DNA of 64,000 nt from JANQRZ01 sp965215165 (GTDB lineage Bacteria; Bacteroidota; Rhodothermia; Rhodothermales; JANQRZ01): contig CBDCCX010000006.1 in the NCBI GenBank assembly GCA_965215165.1, forward strand, positions 496,001 to 560,000. Reading direction: 5' to 3'. This document shows positions 61,095-64,000 of the stretch, piece by piece. Both the position numbers and the translations under genes were made by a program. The notes beneath the pieces were generated by a model. The model did no database searches and was not told the DNA's origin. It was given only the letters and a program-made list of their open reading frames with translations. Numbering within the stretch: the first letter of the stretch is position 1; every line of letters begins with the position of its first letter.

Positions 61095-64000
61095 TCACGA
61101 CCCGCCGTTGCGCTGCTGGAGGAGGTCGAAGTAGCGCTTGATCATCTCCTGGTAGTCCGGCGCGTAGCCGCTCTCGAGCGCGCGGATCAGGTCGCGCCGG
61201 AGGCGGTCGACCTCCTCGGTCTCGGGGAGCGCGTCCGGCGTGTCGGGCGGGCGGTCCTGGCCGGTCTGGCTCTCGCGCTCGCGCTTCTTGCCGCGCTGGT
61301 TGATCGACTCCCGCGCCTCCAGGAGCCGGGTGAGGATGTTCTCCTGGCGCTCGCGCAGCTCGCGGTCGATCTGGCCGCTCTCTAGGCGGCGGGCGGCCTC
61401 CTCCATCTGCTCGGCGATGCGCTGGAGCTGGCTCTTGCCCTGCCCGTCGAGCGCCGGGTTCTGGGACATCTCCTCAAGCTGCTGGCGAAGGGCCTCCTGC
61501 TGCTGGCGGAGCTGCTGCATCCGGCCCTGCTGGTCTTGGGAGAGGCGCTGGCCCTGGGCGTCGTTGAGCATCTGCTGAATCTGCTGATTCATCTGCTGCT
61601 GCTGGCCGGACATCTGCTGGAGCTGCTGCATCATCTGCTGCATCGACGGCGAGCCGCTGCCCTGGCCGGAGCTGGGGTTCTGCATCTGGTCCATCAGGTC
61701 CGAGAGCAGGAGGGCGAGGTCGTTCAGGCTCGTCATCGACGCCTTCTGGTGGCCGGCGGCCTGGGGCACGCGCCGCTCGGCGAGCTCCTCGACCGACGCG
61801 CCCATCTCGCGGAGCGCCTCGCCGGTGCGGCGCTGGATCTCGACGTCCATCTGCGGGATCTCGCGGGCGAGGCTGCGGAGCGAGTCGCTGACGGTCGCGA
61901 GGCCGGCCGAGAGCTCGACCTGCTGCGCGGCGTTCGGGCGGATGGTCGGGCTGTCCGACGGTTGGCCGGCGGTCTCGGCGCGGAGCGACTCCTGCTCGTA
62001 GGAGAGCGTCAGCACGTCGTCGAGCGCGCGGCGGAGGCCGGCGAGGTTGGCCTGCTGCTGCTGGCCCGACATCTGCTGCTGCATCTGCTGCATCTGCTCG
62101 GCCATCTGCTGCATCTGCTGCTGCATCTGCTGCTGGCCCTGCTGCGCGTCCTGGAGCTCGTTCTGCCGCATCTGCTCGGAGTTCTGCTGCTGCTGCTGCT
62201 GCATCTGCTGCATCTGCTCGGCCGCGTCCTGCATCTGCTCGGCGGCGTCCTCCGCGCTCTTCATGCCCTCTAGCTGCTCCTGCATCTCGCGCATCATCTC
62301 CTCGAGCGCCTCGGCCTCCTGGCGGGCCTGGTCCTGCTGCTCAGCTAAGCGGTCCTGCTCGGCCTGCGACTCCTCGGCGCTGAGCTCGCCGTTCTCCTGC
62401 TGCTGCTCCAGCTCCTCGGTCTGCTCCTGCAAGGCGCGCTCCTGCTCGGCCAGGGCCTCGGCGCGCTTCGCCGCCTCGTCGAGCTTCTGGGCGACCTGCA
62501 TCTTCTCCAACAGCTCCAGCGCCCGCTCGATCCGCTCGCGGAACTGCTCCTCGTTGAACTCGAACTCCTCCATCGCCTCCATCATCTGGGGCAGGTCGAG
62601 GTTCTCCATCGCCTCCTGCAATTTCTGCAGCGCCTCGCGCATCTCGGGCGTGGCGATCTCCTCCATCACGCGCTGCATCTCTTGGTACTGCCGCAGCGTC
62701 TCCTCGCTCACCAAGTCGTTCTCCTGCATCTGCTCCAGCAGCTCCTGCATCTGCTCTGCGCCCTGCTCGACCTGCTCCTCGAGCTGCTGCTGGCGCTCCT
62801 GCAGGTTCTGGAGCTGGCGCTGGTCCTCCCAGTCGGCGTCCTGCTTGCGGCGCAGCTCGTCGCGCAGCTCCTCGAACTGCTCGCGCGTCTCGGCCTCGTC
62901 GCGGAGCAGCTCCTCGAGTCCCTCCTCGGTGCCGTCCTGCGCGTCGTCGAGCTGCTCGTACTGCTCGGCGAGCGACGGGAAGCGGAGCGTGAACGTCGGG
63001 GTCCGGGCCGATTTGTAGCCGGCCACGGCGTCGTTGTCCCAGACTTGCAGGTAGTATTCCACCACATCGCCGGGCGCGAGGCCGGGGGCGACGGAGCGGA
63101 GGAACCACTCGTGCGCTACGTCCTGGTCCAGCAAGCGCGGCTGCACGGAGAGGTCGAGCGATTCGAAGTCGGCCTCGGCGGCGTCGGTCCCAGGCTCGCC
63201 TGCGACGCGCCAGTAGAGCCGGAGCCGGGCGAAGCCGAAGTCGTCGGTGACGCGGGCGGCGACGCGGGTCTGGAGCGCCTCGGTCAGGTCCACGTCCGCG
63301 CCCGGCGCGAGCAGGCTGATCTGGGGCGGCGCGTCGGAGAGGAGCTGGAGCGTGTAGGCGATGGGGTCGGCGTTCTCGGTGCCGTTCGCGCCGTGCAGAC
63401 GCAGGCGGTAGCTCCCCTCGCGGCGGAGCCGGAAGGAGCCGGTCGCGGCCGTGCCGTCGAGGGTGAGCGGGACGGCCTCGCCGTCGTCGAAGACGACGAA
63501 GGCCGAGTCGACCGGCGCGCCGCCGACCTCGGCCTCGACCGAGACGGTCGTCCCCGGCAGCCCGGTCACGTCGCCGACGTTGGGGGCGAGGCGCTGCGGG
63601 GCGAGGCGCGTGTAGCGCGGCGGCGTCGCCGTGATGCGGAGCGCCTGGACCGCCGGCCGCACCACGACCGTCGCCGTAAACCAATCGGTCTCGACCCCCG
63701 AGGCCTCGACGCGGTAGCGGAGCGACTCGCGGAGGTTCGTCGCCGTGTGGCGGAAGGTGCCCGACGAGTCGGCGAGCAGGCGGACGGCGGTCGTGCGGTC
63801 CTCGCCGGGCCGGCCGAGCCAGAGCGTGGCCTCGCGCGGCAGCGCCCGGCCCCGCGCCCGGACCTCGACGGTGAGGTCGCTGCCCCGGACGATCTCCGCG
63901 TCGCCCGGCGCGACGAGCAGGCTGAACGGCGCGGGCGGCGCGAAGGTCTCGGTCGGGGAGAAGAGGCGGTGGACGGCCCCGGTGAACGCCGCCGGCGCGA
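61095..64000 (-). CDS. DUF4175-like coiled-coil protein, 5' end cut by the window
   Basis: The frame is open from the stop at 61095 to the last base of the window, so at least 967 residues are visible and the N-terminus is missing. The N-terminal visible part has beta-sandwich segments (ATPPRYTRLAPQ, LRREGSYRLRLHG, ARVTDDFGFARLRLYWRV). A very long coiled coil follows, extremely rich in Gln, Glu and Met (EQMQQMQQQMSGQQQ, EEMMREMQEQLEG, QQMMQQLQQMSGQQQ). The end is helical (PDYQEMIKRYFDLL). This fits DUF4175-type envelope proteins, which usually carry N-terminal membrane helices. Role unknown. Confidence 0.82.
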   Translation of the reverse strand, partial: APAAFTGAVHRLFSPTETFAPPAPFSLLVAPGDAEIVRGSDLTVEVRARGRALPREATLWLGRPGEDRTTAVRLLADSSGTFRHTATNLRESLRYRVEASGVETDWFTATVVVRPAVQALRITATPPRYTRLAPQRLAPNVGDVTGLPGTTVSVEAEVGGAPVDSAFVVFDDGEAVPLTLDGTAATGSFRLRREGSYRLRLHGANGTENADPIAYTLQLLSDAPPQISLLAPGADVDLTEALQTRVAARVTDDFGFARLRLYWRVAGEPGTDAAEADFESLDLSVQPRLLDQDVAHEWFLRSVAPGLAPGDVVEYYLQVWDNDAVAGYKSARTPTFTLRFPSLAEQYEQLDDAQDGTEEGLEELLRDEAETREQFEELRDELRRKQDADWEDQRQLQNLQERQQQLEEQVEQGAEQMQELLEQMQENDLVSEETLRQYQEMQRVMEEIATPEMREALQKLQEAMENLDLPQMMEAMEEFEFNEEQFRERIERALELLEKMQVAQKLDEAAKRAEALAEQERALQEQTEELEQQQENGELSAEESQAEQDRLAEQQDQARQEAEALEEMMREMQEQLEGMKSAEDAAEQMQDAAEQMQQMQQQQQQNSEQMRQNELQDAQQGQQQMQQQMQQMAEQMQQMQQQMSGQQQQANLAGLRRALDDVLTLSYEQESLRAETAGQPSDSPTIRPNAAQQVELSAGLATVSDSLRSLAREIPQMDVEIQRRTGEALREMGASVEELAERRVPQAAGHQKASMTSLNDLALLLSDLMDQMQNPSSGQGSGSPSMQQMMQQLQQMSGQQQQMNQQIQQMLNDAQGQRLSQDQQGRMQQLRQQQEALRQQLEEMSQNPALDGQGKSQLQRIAEQMEEAARRLESGQIDRELRERQENILTRLLEARESINQRGKKRERESQTGQDRPPDTPDALPETEEVDRLRRDLIRALESGYAPDYQEMIKRYFDLLQQRNGGS

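Noticed and set aside
61560..62900. CTG/CAG repeat tract as a non-coding microsatellite
   Set aside because: The tract is continuously in frame with the DUF4175-like protein and encodes a Gln-rich coiled coil.

Overview
The window is a GC-rich bacterial chromosome segment with dense coding on both strands. The likely source is a member of the Rhodothermota/Bacteroidota, of the Rubricoccaceae or Rhodothermales type. This rests on four secreted proteins ending in type IX secretion (T9SS) sorting domains (YPNP ... YDVxGR ... G-Y-RL), an outer-membrane CarboxypepD_reg/DUF5686 protein, menaquinone-type MenG/UbiE, few clear Shine-Dalgarno sites, and many lipoproteins. No rRNA, tRNA, CRISPR array, prophage or intact transposase gene was seen.

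Layout. 0-5 kb: the end of a spondin-domain protein, an OmpR-type response regulator/histidine kinase pair and a large unknown lipoprotein. 5-10 kb (mostly minus): GNAT acetyltransferase, glycosyltransferase, outer-membrane barrel protein and SSS-family symporter. 10-15 kb (plus): Lon-N-domain protein, acyl-CoA dehydrogenase, Rid-family protein, aminobenzoate-CoA-ligase-like enzyme and ZIP transporter. 14.8-16.7 kb (minus): biotin-carrier protein, SDR and a frameshifted lipoprotein. 16.8-32.8 kb (plus): housekeeping genes aat, pfkA, menG, the DAHP synthase gene, glmS, prfA, sodC and mutS, interrupted by a repeat-flanked element with a frameshifted four-helix-bundle gene. 33-43 kb: a very repetitive CSLREA/beta-helix secreted protein, an MscS channel, a second T9SS protein, an arsenic-detoxification operon (arsR, Cys-rich micropeptide, aquaporin, arsC) and a choice-of-anchor-I protein. 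43-51 kb (minus): giant TamB-like protein, AroB and a T9SS protein. 51-64 kb: M2 dipeptidase lipoprotein, Kbp-like LysM protein, endonuclease III, a tiny membrane protein, a transposase-less insertion (MITE) with a 3-bp target duplication, YkvA, a VPS10/BNR-propeller protein, B12 adenosyltransferase with an ABC ATPase, and the C-terminal part of a DUF4175-like coiled-coil protein.

Genes that work together. The clearest functional unit is the arsenic operon. A sigma70-like promoter (TTGACA-17-TATCAT) runs into a palindromic operator, then ArsR, a 22-residue peptide with nine Cys, an aquaglyceroporin-type channel and a low-molecular-weight-phosphatase-type arsenate reductase. This matches the known channel-mediated arsenite exit design, with the micropeptide as the unexplained part. 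The other distinctive feature is the number of small intergenic repeats: three copies of a ~60-bp element, word-repeat hairpins, a perfect 28-bp palindrome, a repeat-flanked four-helix-bundle element and a MITE inserted at a stop codon.
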